Shown here: one piece after another, positions 23,301 to 38,300 of the stretch
Layout of the letters: the number at the start of each line of letters is the position of its first letter
Position numbering within the stretch: position 1 is the first letter of the stretch
Assembly (NCBI GenBank): GCA_005408345.1
Contig: SEMN01000159.1
Coordinates: 372,001 to 436,000 of the forward strand
DNA from: Macquaria australasica
Lineage: Eukaryota; Chordata; Actinopteri; Centrarchiformes; Percichthyidae
DNA length: 64,000 nucleotides
Direction of reading: 5' to 3'
Notes under the pieces: generated by a model
The model's input: only the letters and a program-made list of their open reading frames with translations
What the model was told of the DNA's origin: nothing
Database searches by the model: none
Program-made: the position numbers and the translations under genes

Positions 23301-26300
23301 ACATGTACTTCAACCTTCGTTAATGCTGTAATGCTTAATATTACCATTCAGTGTATTTATATTTAGTATCTCCTATAATTCCCTCTCTTTTTAGTAGTTT
23401 TCCTTATTAGTGGTGGAGTCCGCCATTCTCAGGTAGGATTCAAATTACCTGTATGTACAAGAGAGTCACAGGAAACAATAATACATGTACTTGTATGTAC
23501 ATGTAGCGTTACTGTTTGGAATTTAATCTCATTAGTAGAAGCTTCCCTTCCCCGTATACCAATAGCTGTCCTGACCTGCAGTCGAATCGGAGCTAATGCA
23601 ACATGTCCTACTGCTTCTGCTTCACATAAAAACCTGCAAAAACACAGGTTGGCTGTTATTGTGATGCAAGCCCAGGCAAAAGCAGTTGTATTTGTCACAG
23701 AGGTTGGCACTGACTGCTAGTCAAATTATTGACTTTCTTATTAAAACAACATGAGGCAATGAATTCTCTCAGTTCAGTTTGTGTGGCTGCACTGTAAACA
23801 GATATCCAGGTACAAGTTGGTGTTCTGTTGAATTTCTGACAGATTAACTGCCCTGGGTGTCTCTCCTTTCATTTCAGTGGTGATTTTGAACAGAACTCTC
23901 AGGGTTGTAGTGTAAAATACACTTGCATTACCATCCACCAGTAACCATTGGTGTTACGGAATCTACCAGGACATCTTAAGTATTGTAACTTTAAAAAGCC
24001 TGCTTGGAAGTGCACTTCAGATTGCAGACTGCCACAGTGGATACATTGGTGTTGGATCTACTGTTCCAGAGACAGATCACTACAGATCAATTCTCAACTG
24101 GTGGTAAACACTGTAGCTATAAATGTGGGGGAGGCATCCATAATGATGTACTTACACAGTGCATTGTGCGTTTTAAATTTTAAATTGACCACAAAAATGT
24201 TGTGGAGGTCCCTTGGTCAGAATCTAAGGAAAAGGGCTGCTGTTGGTCTAATGTGCAACTATCTGGGCATCATGAAAATGCTTGTGAAACCCTGGCGTAG
24301 CCTCATGTGCTTGTCTGAGGAAGGTCATGAAAAGGTCAGTTGAGTCTGAAGGAGATCTGTGAGACTATAGTTGTGAGCCAAGGCACAAAGTCGGTTTTCT
24401 GCAGGCTTAGAGTAGCAGTTTATGGAGTTTATAACAAAGATGGCGTGTTGCTTAAGAAGATAAAAGGGAGCTTTTATGGTTTTCAAATATTGATGGGAAT
24501 TACGGCTCTTTGAAGGGAGCCGACTCCGTTCCTTTCATCGTTTTTTTTTTCTCATTTTTTTTTTTAGGGGGCGGGGGTTACTAGGTTTATCTACGAAATA
24601 ATCACTAGGATAATGATAGGGTAAGATTTGGATCAGATTCAAACTAAAGGTTTGAATCTGGTCTGCAACGTTCTGAAACCTGCCAGTTTACACCAACGCA
24701 ACTAGATGAGACGGTGTATCATTTCCATAGCAACGACTCTCTGTCTTTCCGTTCTGTCTGCCGGCTTTTCAAGCTTTTTTGTAGCTGGATGTAATAGTGA
24801 GTAGTAATAGTGATAGTGAGTTACTTGCTGCAGTTGCATTTCTTGTATTGATGAAACGGCGAAAAAAAAACAAAAAACAGAGGGTCCAGATGACCATCTG
24901 ACTTTGCTACAAGCTGATTGGCTGTTGAAACAGGTGACGTGCCTTATGTTCTAAAACCAAGCTGAGTCGCAGGCGTATGGAGTGAAAATAGTCTCAATAT
25001 TATTTGTAAATGTGTATTCCATGATTTGTAACTGAAAAACAAGATTTGTAACTGAAAAAAAAAACGATTTGAAAATATTTTATTTACAGACTTTTAACTT
25101 CAGCTTCTCAGATCTGATCCTTTTCGCTTTCAAAAAGCTTCCTGCGCATACAAATGTCTGGTGTTACACACGGATCAGGTTGCTTTCGCTTTCGGGATTT
25201 TGAGACTATTTTAACGCTGGTCCCAGCTCCACAGATTCGTAAATGCATGATGCGTTTAAGTGCTGGTGGAAAACTGGGACATCTGGGCTTTCGGCGTATT
25301 CGTGTTTAATTTCAAAGTGGGAAAGACGTTTTTCTAAATAGACAGAATAGCTTGTCGCCCCTCGATTAGAGCACATGCATTTACCAACCACAGACTCTAT
25401 GACGTGTTATGAGAGAAAAGGTCAGTGTTGCCCCCCTGATATTTTGTTCTGGCCCTAACAACAAGAGCGCAGAGGGTTATTATTATTTTTATTTTTTTGA
25501 CTAACCGACCAATAAGAACTTGCTCAACTAAGACTCGTCTCATCGACTAACGTTTTGGTCATTTATTAGGGGGCAGCCCTACTATTTTACAAATGCTCCT
25601 CATTATGGTGTTGATAGCCCATGTTTAGTGATGCTGCTGATCTTCTATGGGTGGAGCCTTGCGGCGTTAACTCTTGTGCTGCAATTTGCTGCAACCTGGC
25701 AAATTGTTTTTATCTTCACAGTCATCATCATTCTCTGGATTCAGCTGTGTCAGTCTGTGGAGCCGCTGGCACCCTTTTGGCCCACTCACACCGCGGCCAA
25801 TGAGGCCTAAAATGCAGAGATTTACTGCTGCAACACCTCGGCCTGAGAGACAGCCCTGGCTTTTACTGAGGCAGCCCTGAGGGAGGCAGACTGAGGAAGA
25901 TGGAGAGGAGAAGGAGGGAGGAGGCTGATGCCTAAGCAAGAGATGGAAAAGCAAGTTGTGTATCAGTGAAGCTGGCTTCATGACAGCGGCTCATAGTCGT
26001 CCCTTTGTTGGGAGTTACATGAGTAAAAGGTTAAATTTGTGTCTTGCTGGCGACATACAGTCTAGTCCTGCAGGATGTTGGCTTTGCTGTTTTCTGGCGC
26101 TGACTTCGTCATGCTAAAGGAAAAATCCACACTTGAGTCGTCTTACACTTACATATCATCAATCTCTCATGTTTGATGCTTTCCAGGAGCTATTTTGTGA
26201 TAAAGTGTTGTAATTTTCCAAAATCACCCACCCCCTTAACCAAAACACAGTATGTGTTGTTGTTGCATTGCTTTATAGATTTTTGTGGGTGGCGATATTA

Positions 26301-29300
26301 GCATCTCTGCCTTTGCCTCTGCCTTATTGTTGAATGTTGGTGCAGAATGGCGAATACAAACCCTGATGTTTACAGCATAACAGGCCCACCATTACACGCT
26401 GCACTGCCAGCAGCTGTTCTTAACTGCTGAAAAGGTTTAGGCTGAATATTTTATTAAACTCCAATTCCTAGACTGTCACAACGCCAACGTTTTGGCACTG
26501 TCATCCACATCATTGTTGCGACGGTAGAAGTTACAGATCAGAAGTGGGTCGAGGGTTGTGTCTGATCACAGCTGACAAGGGTAGCAAAGATATATGTTGT
26601 TTACTTCACAGTGTGAGCCACTAGGAAAGTGCAGAAAAAGCCTTTGAAGCAAAAAAGAGCCCTTTCAGAAGCCCGCCCCCTCACAGAATCATCAATAAAA
26701 GATAAGGGAAGGAAAGCAGCACGGATGGTGAGGCAGTGACAATGAAAAAGATGAAATAGCCTATTTCTTTTTATTGATCTATGTGCCCTATGGCAGGTGC
26801 ACTGAGGGGGGATTAGTATGTGTTACAGCAAGTCATTGCATTATCCACCCTATACATGGAAATAGACATGCTGTACCTACACATATGCAAACACTGTTAG
26901 AGCTTGATCAGCCAGGTGTTTATAAAATCGGAAGGAATTTTCAATCGGGTTGAGAGGGGTGGTGTGAACCTTTTTGATAATCTGTTCAGTAGGAAAATAT
27001 TATCCCATCCCATCCTTTTTCTCTGGTTGGAATAAATATATTCTTTATGTGCATGTTTGCCCCACGTGGGGGGAACATTAGGTGACGTGAATGAGTTTCC
27101 TGGAGGGACAGAAACATGGCGGCAGCAAAACCAAACTGCTCTGTGGCTGGTACAACTTTTTTGTTGGAGACCTTAAAAGATTTAAGGATTGTTCAACGCC
27201 TCAATGGTCGAAAGGCTCAAAACAAGTTGTTCAAACAAGTGTTTGAAAAGATGAACGAAGCTGAAATAAAACGTCTTCTTCTGTTATATTTCCGGCAGAT
27301 TAGACGCTTCACAGTGGGCGGAACCTCTTTGCGAATGTCATTCTGGTTAAATGCTTTGGGCCATGTAAACGCACATCTGATCTAAACAGTTAAGTTGGAA
27401 TCTCTAATCAGAATGATTTCAATTGGGTTGAAGAAATATTGTCCATGTTACCACAGCTACTATTGCACTGGGTGACATGTTCCTTCATTACCATAAACAC
27501 ACATACTGTAGTTTATTTTGACTCAATCTCACACTGAGGCACATACTCACCAGTGCACCAAATGTATATTCATCCACAGCAGAAAATAGTCCCCAACATA
27601 TGCACTATTCCCCCCTGTTTGTGTAATGTTTGCTAAAAACTACAGTGGCCAGCTGTTTTACCAAATTACTTAGCCTTTTTTTAAATTTTTTTTTTTTTAA
27701 ATTAAACTATATATTTGTGACTCTTTAGCATCCTTAGCAGCAATGAATGAGCTAGGAAAGTATTGAGAGATGACTAACATATTGTTGGTTTTGGTCTTTC
27801 CATTGGATTTATTGAAAACCAGAAAAATATAGAAAAACTTCAGCCATGTCCTTTAAGATGGGAACATAGTGATTGTAGTGACATGAAACTAAACACTTTG
27901 AGATTACTGCTTTAAAGCTGCAATAATAGATTATTTTGGCCACTTGGGGGTGGCAGAAGTAGCTGAAATGAATTAACAACATCACCGTATCATGTTGTTA
28001 CCAAACGTGTAGTTATACTACACTATGCTTATTTACACATCCAACAGATATGGAGCAACACTGACATTCATTTGGTGTCATGTTTCATGCTCTGTGCTCT
28101 GTTACTGTGAAAAGGTTTCATAAGGAGAGAGATTTGAAGTTGTATTGATCTGTTTTTCTGGTCACTTTGGGGGAAAACTCTTCAACAAGCTGAAAATCAT
28201 ACAAATTTTACATATATCAAGTTGATATGGCTAACATGTTAGCAAAAAATTGACTGTTAACACATGCAGCAGACAAGGAGCAACATTAGCATTCTTTTAG
28301 AGTCGCGTTTCTTTCCACCTAACACTCTTCTTTTAGCCGTTATTTGGTCTCCGCCAACTTCTGAGTAAAAAACATCTGGCTAGCTGCTAAATGCTCCGCC
28401 ATGTTTACTAGTTAGTCGCTAACTTTGTGTGCTGTTTGGTGCTGAGAAGGTAGCGCACTGTGGGTTTATCAGAGCTTTTTCCTGTTGTGTCTGGAAACGA
28501 GGTTAATGAGAGTGGATTTGGGCCAGAAAACCAAAACAATGAGGTTCTTCACTACGTGTGACACCTTTCACATTACACATAGTCATTTGTCCAATTTTTT
28601 TTATATAAAAATATTTACTAGTGCAGCTTTAACCTTGTTGCTCATTAAACTATTCAGACTATATACACAATCTTAGTCCGTTTGGTTATTAAATGTGATT
28701 TGTCTTGTTTTTTGAACTGCTCTGACAGATACAGGCACGACAGCATGAGGTTATCTCAGGTCATAGCCTTGTGTGCTTGCATACCTTGACGAGTTGCCAT
28801 GAAACCCTGAAGGCTGGTTCAGCTGCTTGAGCGCTGTTGATCTCTATCTTTCTACATTGTTTTACTTTGACAGTTGACAGCCACCGAAGAAAGAAAGTTA
28901 ATGTGTCTTTATTTTTAAAAAGCAAAAGAAGTGAAATGAGCTTGACTAAATGCCTGGGTCTAAATCATTACGGATTCCCAAGCTGTATGGTTGAGGTTTT
29001 ACTGAGAAGACACAAGTCTTTGCTGTCTGCTGTAACCTCAGATTCAAGCCATATGTTGAGCTCGTGAGATCTATTCTTGTCTGTCAGCAGATCAGGCTTA
29101 TTTGGTATACTCATCCTTCCTCCTAAGTGATAATAAAAATGGGCAACATTGCACATCTCAGTTTTCTTTATTAGCATCTTAACACCTAAGGGTGGTATGA
29201 CATTAATATCACAATAACAATATATCATGGTACATTACATTTTATAGTTTCCCATGGCAGTGTTTGACTGACATTTGAAGGCCGCCGTTGCTAGGAGAGG

Positions 29301-32300
29301 CGCTCTCACTACTGACTGGGGCACATCAAAGATGGTATAGCCAACAAAAGTTGATACAGTTTTCCCCTTTTTTCAACAAGCATACATAGCGCTGGTTATA
29401 TACAGTTAGCAATTAAAGCCATCTGTCCCTTTACAACAGAAAACAGATAGCAAGCTAGGCTAACTAGCTTCCACTCAGAAAGTGGAAGCTCATTAGCTTA
29501 GCCTGCTAATGTTAGCACTGATTCCCACTAGACGTTACATTTTTGTTCATGTTATTTCAATGTCTGCTGAGTCGTCGGCAGCTGTGGCACACTCACTGCT
29601 ATGTTCATCCTGCATTATAGAGAGGAGGGGGTCCAGCTAGTGTTAGCTATCTGTTTTTCATACGTCCAGTTGTGGTGATGGCAAATGACCAGACTGTGAA
29701 AACTCACAGCAGTGGGTAGTCCTGTAACCTCAGCACTCCATACGTTACTCAGTGATTCAAATCATGACATGAAGTAACTAGGATGCGGAGTTAGGCGGGG
29801 TCACGGAGAAACGTACAGAGTGCTCAAATCACAGATGGGACTAACAGCAAAACGGCTACTGAACTGTAGTAATATTATGAACTATTTTTTGTGCCTGCCC
29901 ACGCAGATATTGCACTAATCTCACCCAGCGTCTCTGTAGTAAAGTTTAGTTTAACATTAGTTTGAAGAGAGATTCAGAGTCTGCTTTCCGTTTCCCTGGG
30001 GTGCACCTTTAGTTCAACCTGTTTTGTCCTGCAGGCCAACCTGAATGACTCTCATAACCAGATGGTGGTCCACTGGGCTGGAGAGAAGAGCAATGTCATC
30101 GTAGCCTTGGCCCGAGACAGCGCAGGAGCCACCGGGCCCAAAACCAGCTCTGTAAGTACACCTAAACACATCCATGCAAACTATAAGAGATATAGGAAAA
30201 CCGAAACTAGCACACCCATTGCCTTTTATAGTCTGTTATAACCTCACATAGTTTCCATGGTATTTCACCAGTCTTAATTTCCCTTTTCAATTGAATCTCA
30301 GTCACTAAATTGCCTGAGCAGAAGGTGTGTGTGTTCACACTTGTCTAACATGTTTTTCATGTTTCTGCTGATTTTATGATTGTTGAGCCACAGATTAAGC
30401 CCTCCATCTGCTATTTTACCACACACCATCTAAGAGACAGACAACACCAAGTGGACAGTATTTGATTTTATATTTTGGGCCAATATCTGCCCAAACCCAT
30501 GGACTGGTTAATGCGTTTCACTTTTCACAACCTCACAGAGTTCTAATTAGCTATTTTTAATTATACCTTATCTCACATATACACCCACAACCGTAGAGCC
30601 AAATGTTTGAAAGAATAGACATTTTTAAGTGTTTAATTGTCTCCCAAGGGATGTAGTCGAGGGGAAACTTAAGACTTTTTGTTAATTACAGATTAATGGA
30701 ATGATTTCTTTTTGAAATAGAGTTGTAAACTCTCTTCTAGAATAAAATCTACATTAGTGCTTAATGGTTTTAGGACAAAAATCTAATTAAATTTTTAGAC
30801 TTTTTTTATTTTAATTGTGATTATTTTCTATAAATTAAACTACAGGCCTGTATTTGTGGTCTATTAAACAAGATATGATTGTACCAAGCAATCATAAACA
30901 TATCTTGTTTCTACATCAATAGAATAAGATAAAATAATGTAGTTCTCCTTCCTTTCCTTGAGGTCCTTCAAGGGTTCAAACTAGTCAGTTAGAGAAAAGT
31001 AAACTTGCCTGTCTTCTATAGAAACATGTAAAGAATTTAGCCAACATTTCTCAAGATATTATTTTAGTGGTATATTAACAGTTAGGGTAAAATCTGACTA
31101 ATGACACTTAACGCTACTGTTGTCAGCTCTGCACTGTAGCTATTTTAAGATACTCTGTGGAGTTTTTGACCTCTAGTGGAGTTATGGACCTGTTTTTTAA
31201 TGAGTGGATCCCTGCGGGTGATGTGATACACATTTCTGCCAATGGTATTACACTATTCCAGTGATCTACAGGTGGCGGTGACTACAGGGACAGGCAGGGA
31301 AGAAGAATAATGCAAGCTGGCAAACATGGATGTAAACAATCCAGGATTTAAAATACTTAAAAAATTGGCTTTGGCAAATGTTTTATGAGGAAGGCAATGC
31401 ATTCAACACGTTTAGATGCAAAGCATTTTGGTGAGCAACACTTAATGTAAACAAAAAAATGCCTTTAAGCTAACGTTAGCTTCACAAATAAGCTTAAATG
31501 AATAATATGATGTGTTGAAAGGTTTATTGGGAAATTCTTCTGTTCACCAGCTGTACTTGCTAGCTTCCTGCTAGCTATCTGTCGAGGTGATCACCTCACT
31601 TTTCTACATATCCTATAAAAATACTTATCACTTTGTTGGACTTTTTTGAACAGCAAAAAGACATAGCTCAGTCCTGTTTTTTTTTTTTTTTAATTTCAAA
31701 AAATGATACATAGTGGTGTGTCTTATTCTATGAAACCATGTTTGACCGAGCATAACTGTACAGACACCGGCATAAAGAGAGCATATTAAGCAAACGTCAG
31801 CCCAGATTTCTTTTTTGTTGATCTTCTAACTCACATAATCAGTGTTATTACAGTAAATGTAAATTCAGCGGTTGCCAGCTCAAATATGTATTTGCTATTC
31901 ATTCATCATTCATCCCAAATCTACATCTATCATCTATCTACATGCTATAATCCAGAGCCATGGTTTTTGTACAGTTGTGGTGGACCATATGGTGTAGTCT
32001 TTGATTACTCCCTCTTCTCCTCTTTGTCTCCAGGTCTATGTGTCCAATGACTACGGGACCACTTTCACGCTCGTCTCAGACAAGTTCCAGCTTTCAGAGG
32101 TCAAGGCCAAGGAAGGCAGCAAGCAGGTCATCTCTCAGTTCTACCACAGCCCTGCAGACAACAGGAGGGTAGGTCCCAGTCAGTACTACTTACAGACTAA
32201 GGTGTGAAATATGGTCACATTCCCTTTAAAACAAATTAAGTTAACTGCTCCAGGGCAATGAGGAAATGCACTGCTGAAGGTGAGGGTTATGAAAATGAGG

Positions 32301-35300
32301 TGAAACGTACAGTAGAGGAGTCTCTGTAGACTGGAAATACTGGAATTATCAGGTCAACTGCAAGCTTAATGAACACATCTAACACCAGGTACAGTAGGTG
32401 GGGCAGAGGGGGAAAATGGAAAATATTTGCATGAATCCTCCCCTCCACTGGGTTCTTCGTAACGTCTCTGTCCAAGACACCTTTTTACTTGGTTATGGAG
32501 CCAAACAGCTCTAGGAAGTGTTGCAGAGGTTTCACACTTTTTCCATTTTACAGTGATGGAAGCCATTGTGCTCCTGGGTACTGTTTATGCTTAAGGATTG
32601 TGATTCTTTTATAACACTTCTTCTGCAGTCTGTTCCTCAACACAAATCTATCTTGGAGATCTACCAAATTCAAAGGTCTGTGGAGTTGTTTGGGCTTCAT
32701 GGCTTTGGTTTTCCTTCGAGCATGCACTGAACTTCATGTCCTGCTCCTTTCTAAAACAAGCAATTGAAGTTGGCACAGTTTGATTGAACTCCAATGAAGT
32801 TCTAGACATCCAAGTTTGATCAAAAGGAATGGAAGCATTCTCACATAGATCTGGTGTTCTAAAGCCTGTAGTGTGCTTGAAACAAACTAGTTTGTAACAC
32901 TTTTTGTACAACAACCCTGAAAGCACAAGGATTTATACCTGTGAAAGGCCATGCTCAAAGGTAGGGCCAAAAGCCATCTGTCATAAAGAGGGGCGAGACA
33001 GGATAGTTGTTCAAATGGGGGTACATTTTCGTCAGTCTTTCCTTGAAGGCATTGTTTTGCACTTTTTGTACACATGGAAAGTGACAGAAGTAGAATGACA
33101 AAAGAGACCCTGAGAGAGAAGTTCAAATGTTTGAAAGGTGTGTGGGAACGGGTTTCAGACACTGTTTGACCATTCAAGACGCACTTTGTTTGAAGCATAC
33201 TGACGCCTTAAGTGAAACACGAGAATTGGGGATGTAAAACCTGCTTGATATTTGCTTAAAGGAAGCAAATATACAATTTATGAAGACATTGCCAAGCCAT
33301 TGTAGTCCTTTGGTTTGTCCTAGATAAAGTCTCTTAAAAGATGAAGAGACAGGATATCCATCCAAAGGCCACTGGAGTTTTTCCGAATCGGGACCAGATT
33401 TTAAGCAAGTAACCTACGTTAACCCTAATGGGTTAATGCTGTGTGGTTGTGTAGACTGGGGAAAGTTCTGACCCTGACACTGTTGGCAGTGAGCATGGAT
33501 TTAATCTCCATAGTTACCCAAGATTATTAATCAATCAAAGTGCTATAGTTCAATATAAAGTATCATTTAATGATTAGACTGTGAGTGCTCCACACAATAC
33601 AGATGCAGTTTCTCATCCTTCAAAGGTGGATTAAAGCTAATCTTAAGGGAAAAGGTGGCCTTATTCCTTTTAATGTACTTCATAGGCAATTAATGATAGG
33701 TGTTTCATTACTTTGCTGTATCATCATCATCACATAAGGGATTTCATATTTTACCAATAAGTTGCTGTGTGCTAGAACAGCAGGGAACACAGCAGTGAAC
33801 ATAAAAGCTCAGTTCCTGCCTGTGGAGAATGGCGATTGCACATGGTTTCACAGGGCTGACAGAGTGTCAGGGGGTCATTTGTCTGGCTCAGGTGGGTTCA
33901 GTACAAGATGGAGTACAGCAAAGGAGGGGGGAGTGGATAAGAGGAAGTAGACAGAGATGAAGCGATGGTACTGGACAAATATAGGTTAGGCAGAGAGAAC
34001 AAAGAGCAGAATCTTCTCTGGATTTCGGCATACGATCAGAAAGTCAGACAGAGTCCCATAATCAAGTGAACAAAGCCTCACTATGTATGCTGCCTGCCAC
34101 GAAACACAAAACTTAAGTTTGAGCAAAGACTAATTTATTACACCTTTGCAATCCAGACTTTTAGAAGAATGTAAGCTGTAGCATCTTTCAATCACTTCTA
34201 CATCAAACCTACTTTTATAAAACGTTAATTTCTTTCCCCTGATTTTCATCTTGTGCTGCTTTTTATGTTATCTTTTAAAGCATGTATTTCTTCTGAGTGT
34301 GTTTCCCAAGCTTTGAATGCGTATGAAACTAGATGCACACAGATACCTCCAACATGCAGGTTCTTTGTATCAGTCAAGTGCATCAGAGCCAAGAGATCTA
34401 ACCTCAAATGCATCCAGTGAAAACGAATCTGATATAACTTATAAATCCAAGTTATTGTGCTCTTTGTAGTGACTTGCCATTGATTCAATACATTGTGTGA
34501 ACACGGTGAGGATTAATACTGCTTGGGTGGTGTTTGCTTGGTGCTTGTATCTTGGACAGGTGCAACTTGAGGCAAGTCATCAAGAATGTTTTCCAAGTCT
34601 ATACCAGGAGTAATTTATGTGGCTCTCTTTGTATTGAACATTTTTCTCATCCATTATGTCAGTAACTTGTCAGTGTACATCAAGATGAGGATGTAACCTA
34701 ACTGTCTTTACTTGAATTAGCACATTCCAAAGACTTGACTTGTTTTACTGATTTTAAACCTAGTATGAGGGTTTACAGACCGATTCCATAGTATGGTATT
34801 GTTTTGTAGGTGTTGCCTAATGTACTGAAGGGAATAGTTAAACATTTTTGTTATACGCTTATTGATTTTGTTTCAGAGAGGGAGATAAGAAGATATATAT
34901 CATTTTCATGGTCTGTGCTTTAAGTACGGTGCTGGAGCCAGGAGATTATTAGCCTAGCTTAGCATAAAACCTGAAAGCAGGGGGAAACAGCTAGCCTGGA
35001 CCTTTCTAAAGTAAGAAAATATGCCTACCAACACCACTAAAGCTAATTAACACATTGTAATCCAACAGAAAAATAAACAACAATTTGTGATTTGAGTTTT
35101 TACATTTCTGTATCTATACATTTTAAACAAACAAGATAGGACGTGTTAAATGGTGGACTTTAAGGTGTTGTTAAGTGTATTGATATACTTAGTGAGTGGC
35201 AGGCTAGCTGTTCTCCCACTGCTACCAGTCTTTATGCTAAAATAAGATGGCTCCAGCTCCATACTTAATGTAAAGACATGGCAGTGGTACCAATCTTCTA

Positions 35301-38300
35301 ATCTAACTCGTAAACAAAGCAATATAGCACATTTCCCAAAATGTTGGTCCAGGTCAATTCCAAGACCTTGTTGAGTCCAGTTTGAGGTTAAAAAGTGGTA
35401 GCGATCATGCCAAAATAGTCAGTGAAAAAGAACTTCATAAGGATGAATAGAGATTAAGAAATCTCAGGAACTTACAATAGATATAGCTTCAATGCAAAGT
35501 AGTTAATAAATTAGTTTAATTAATGTATTTGTGAACACTTAATGCATTTACAATTAATCTCTGTATTCCTAGGGAAGAAAATGAACCAATCCTCAATTAA
35601 AATACTACTTTTAGAATATTGAAAGTATAAATTTAGGTTTAGTCAGCACCCAACACAGAGTTTAACACAGTTCTGATATGAAAATAAATCTTTTTAATTG
35701 AGGAGATTGATAATTTGTGCTCCTGGATTCATTTGCTTCTTGGTACATAGTTATTATTCAATATACTACACTCCTCTGAACACTTGAACAGCCTCTGTTC
35801 CCAGTGGGACTGAATTAGCAAAGCTCCACAGTACATTAGTGATCTGGCACCTCAGCTTTCCACTGCAACGCTGCACACAGATATCACTGAAGCACCTGAG
35901 AAACACTTAAGCAGACATTTGCTTCAGTAACGTGTTTTCTACACTTGACGGAGGTTAATGTAACCCTCATACACTGTGAGAGAGTTTTACCCAAGCAGAA
36001 TCTTAAAGGAGTCAGTACTGTAAATCCAAAAGCACTGATATTGATATATTCATTAAACAATCATCCTGTTATCATTCTGAAAAGATTTAAAGGCACACTC
36101 AACTAATATCACATATAAAGTTTGGTTTACTTGTCATGGTTAGTACTACTCAGGCTGTGAAAACAGTTGTGAAATGTCTTCTCTGGCTCTGGCGGAACTT
36201 GGTCTAGTTGAGGAAATAACCCTGATGATGTCATCGTGATGTCATCAGGGTTATCCCAGCTTGGGCTTGGAGACATCAAATTTATAACAGCATGAGTTGT
36301 GGCGTTTGAAAGACGTGGGTGTCAACCAGACCAACACAAAAACAAAAACATGCTATTGAGTTGAATTATGGGAAATGTAGGCTCCAATGTTTCTGCAGTT
36401 TATCCTATACAAAGGACAGTCAGGATATCTCAACCTCTACTGCTTTGATTTTAAACATTCTTTGTTTTAACCTGTCTTGTGAGACAAACGTGCAAAACTT
36501 AATTGCTGGAGCACTCCTTTAAAGTAAATAATTTCTGGATAACAGGGCTTCTTTATTTCTTCTGTTGGTGTATCATGTGATTCTGCCTGTCATCAGTGCA
36601 GCTATGCTGTGCCCTGCTTACACAGAATTGAGTGGATATTGGGAATACAGTGACACAGCACATCAAAGCGAGCTGAGAAAAGTAGGATTAGCACAGTACA
36701 ATTACATAATCAAACTTTGTAAGGAGGCTGGGTTATACATGTGTAAATGGGACACTGAATATCTCTATACATTCCTGTATTTCTTTCATTTTTCCCGGAA
36801 ATTGTCAAATTAGCTCAGAAATGACATTGTATTTCTGTTTGAAATAATGTTTTAGAATGTCTTATGCCTTGTTTTTGGGCTAAAGTTCGTATTTTCTTTT
36901 TCTCCAGTACCTTTTTGTAGACTCCACCAACAACTACTTGTGGAACACCTTTGACTTCTGTAAGAGCGTCCATGGCTTTTCCCTGCCCTTCAAACCGACA
37001 GACCTGCTGCTCCACAGCAGAAGATCCAACCTGGTGCTTGGCTACGACAGCTCTCACCCAAACAAACAGGTAAAGACTGGCTCCACCTGCAGCAGCAGCA
37101 GCTTTATCTTCATACGGTGTAGTCTAATCATTGTTTTATGATCAAATCTCGGGTGATACCACAAGAATGTCACGGCCATATTCGGTATAAAACCATTTTG
37201 AAATTATTTATTTGACTGCTTGAAATGCATGAAAGCTGTCAAATAAATTCTGCTTTTTAGTCACTTCTAGTAGATAGAACGGCTTCTCTTCCAATTGTTA
37301 TACCATCAGACATATAGTCATAATTCTAGGTCAGAATACAGCTATATTTTTAGATACAAATACTTCTACAGCAATTGTAAACATGCATAAAATCAGGAAG
37401 TATGCTGGAATAAGTGAATTCATATTCTTGTGTCCATTGACTTTATTTCCTCATGATTTTGATGAGTAGGAAATGCTTCAGTTTAAGATTTGTTGCACCT
37501 CTTGAGCTGCTATTGATTTTTCTGCACTTGTCTGATTTAGTACTTTGTGTACAGTATATGGTAACCAAGAGAAGAAACTATTGGTTGCTTAGCTTTTTGC
37601 ATGGAAGCTTTTTTGGTTTTCCTATTCATGCACAATAGCGCCAAACGGCTCTCCACTGTTCTCCTTGTCACATGTGTAAGAGCCAAAACGAAGGAATGAG
37701 CTTGACCTACATTTTTACAGTGCACCATCCCCCTCTTCTTCTTCTTCTCCTTCTCCCCCCCTGTAGCTGTGGAAATCAGACGACTTTGGGGAGACATGGG
37801 TGTTGATCCAAGAGCACGTGAAGACCTACTTTTGGTAAGACAACCGCTGTCTCAGCTCATGACAAGTACAGTTTGCAATGAAGGGTGTATATTCTGTATG
37901 TGAGAAATATCCTGAACTCTGTGCTGCATTCAGTGGTGCAGTATATGAGGGAAAGAGTTTATAACCTTCCAGAAGATATCAGTTTAAGGCAGTATCACTA
38001 AAAATATTTTTCTCCTTAGCTTTCAGGGGGTAATTACCAGCAAGTACTGTTCACACACGTTTCAGGGTGGTAAATACTGTAATACTGTCCAAAAAGTCTC
38101 AAGTACTTAAAAATTGAAAGAAAGGAATGCCAAATTTTAACCAATTCTGAGCTGCAGTCCAGAGGATAAACATTTATTCAGAGGTGATTCTGACATATAA
38201 CCTAGTATGCACTGGGACAAGCCATCAGTGATACAACCTTGAAAATACATTTAGGGCATAATTACTTACTTTACTTTTTGTTGACAGTGCATTGATTAAT

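Larger units (their letters stand above)
11252..30034 (+). other. sorl1: sorl1 intron 1 (18.8 kb)
   Basis: Phase 0 intron between KVYGQ and ANLNDS. No internal coding exon was recognised. It holds, in order, MITE fragments (13.0 kb, 16.2-16.9 kb), a retroelement 3' tail (14.5 kb), CA, TA and TG microsatellites, a helicase-like repeat fragment (21.8-22.1 kb), a tRNA-type SINE (22.8 kb), a trihelix-like transposon fragment (27.1 kb) and two further dispersed repeats (27.5 and 27.9-28.6 kb). Large first introns often hold enhancers, but none can be identified here. Confidence 0.85.
32169..36907 (+). other. sorl1: sorl1 intron 3 (4.7 kb)
   Basis: Phase 0. Contains dispersed repeat R1 copy B (34828-35345) and a TTAA-ended MITE (36087-36523). 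The rest, 32.2-34.8 kb, shows nothing I can name. Confidence 0.85.

Noticed and set aside
23948..24343. 131-codon plus-strand open frame in intron 1
   Set aside because: No domain, no splice context, Cys/Trp-rich composition typical of accidental translation; not supported as an exon.
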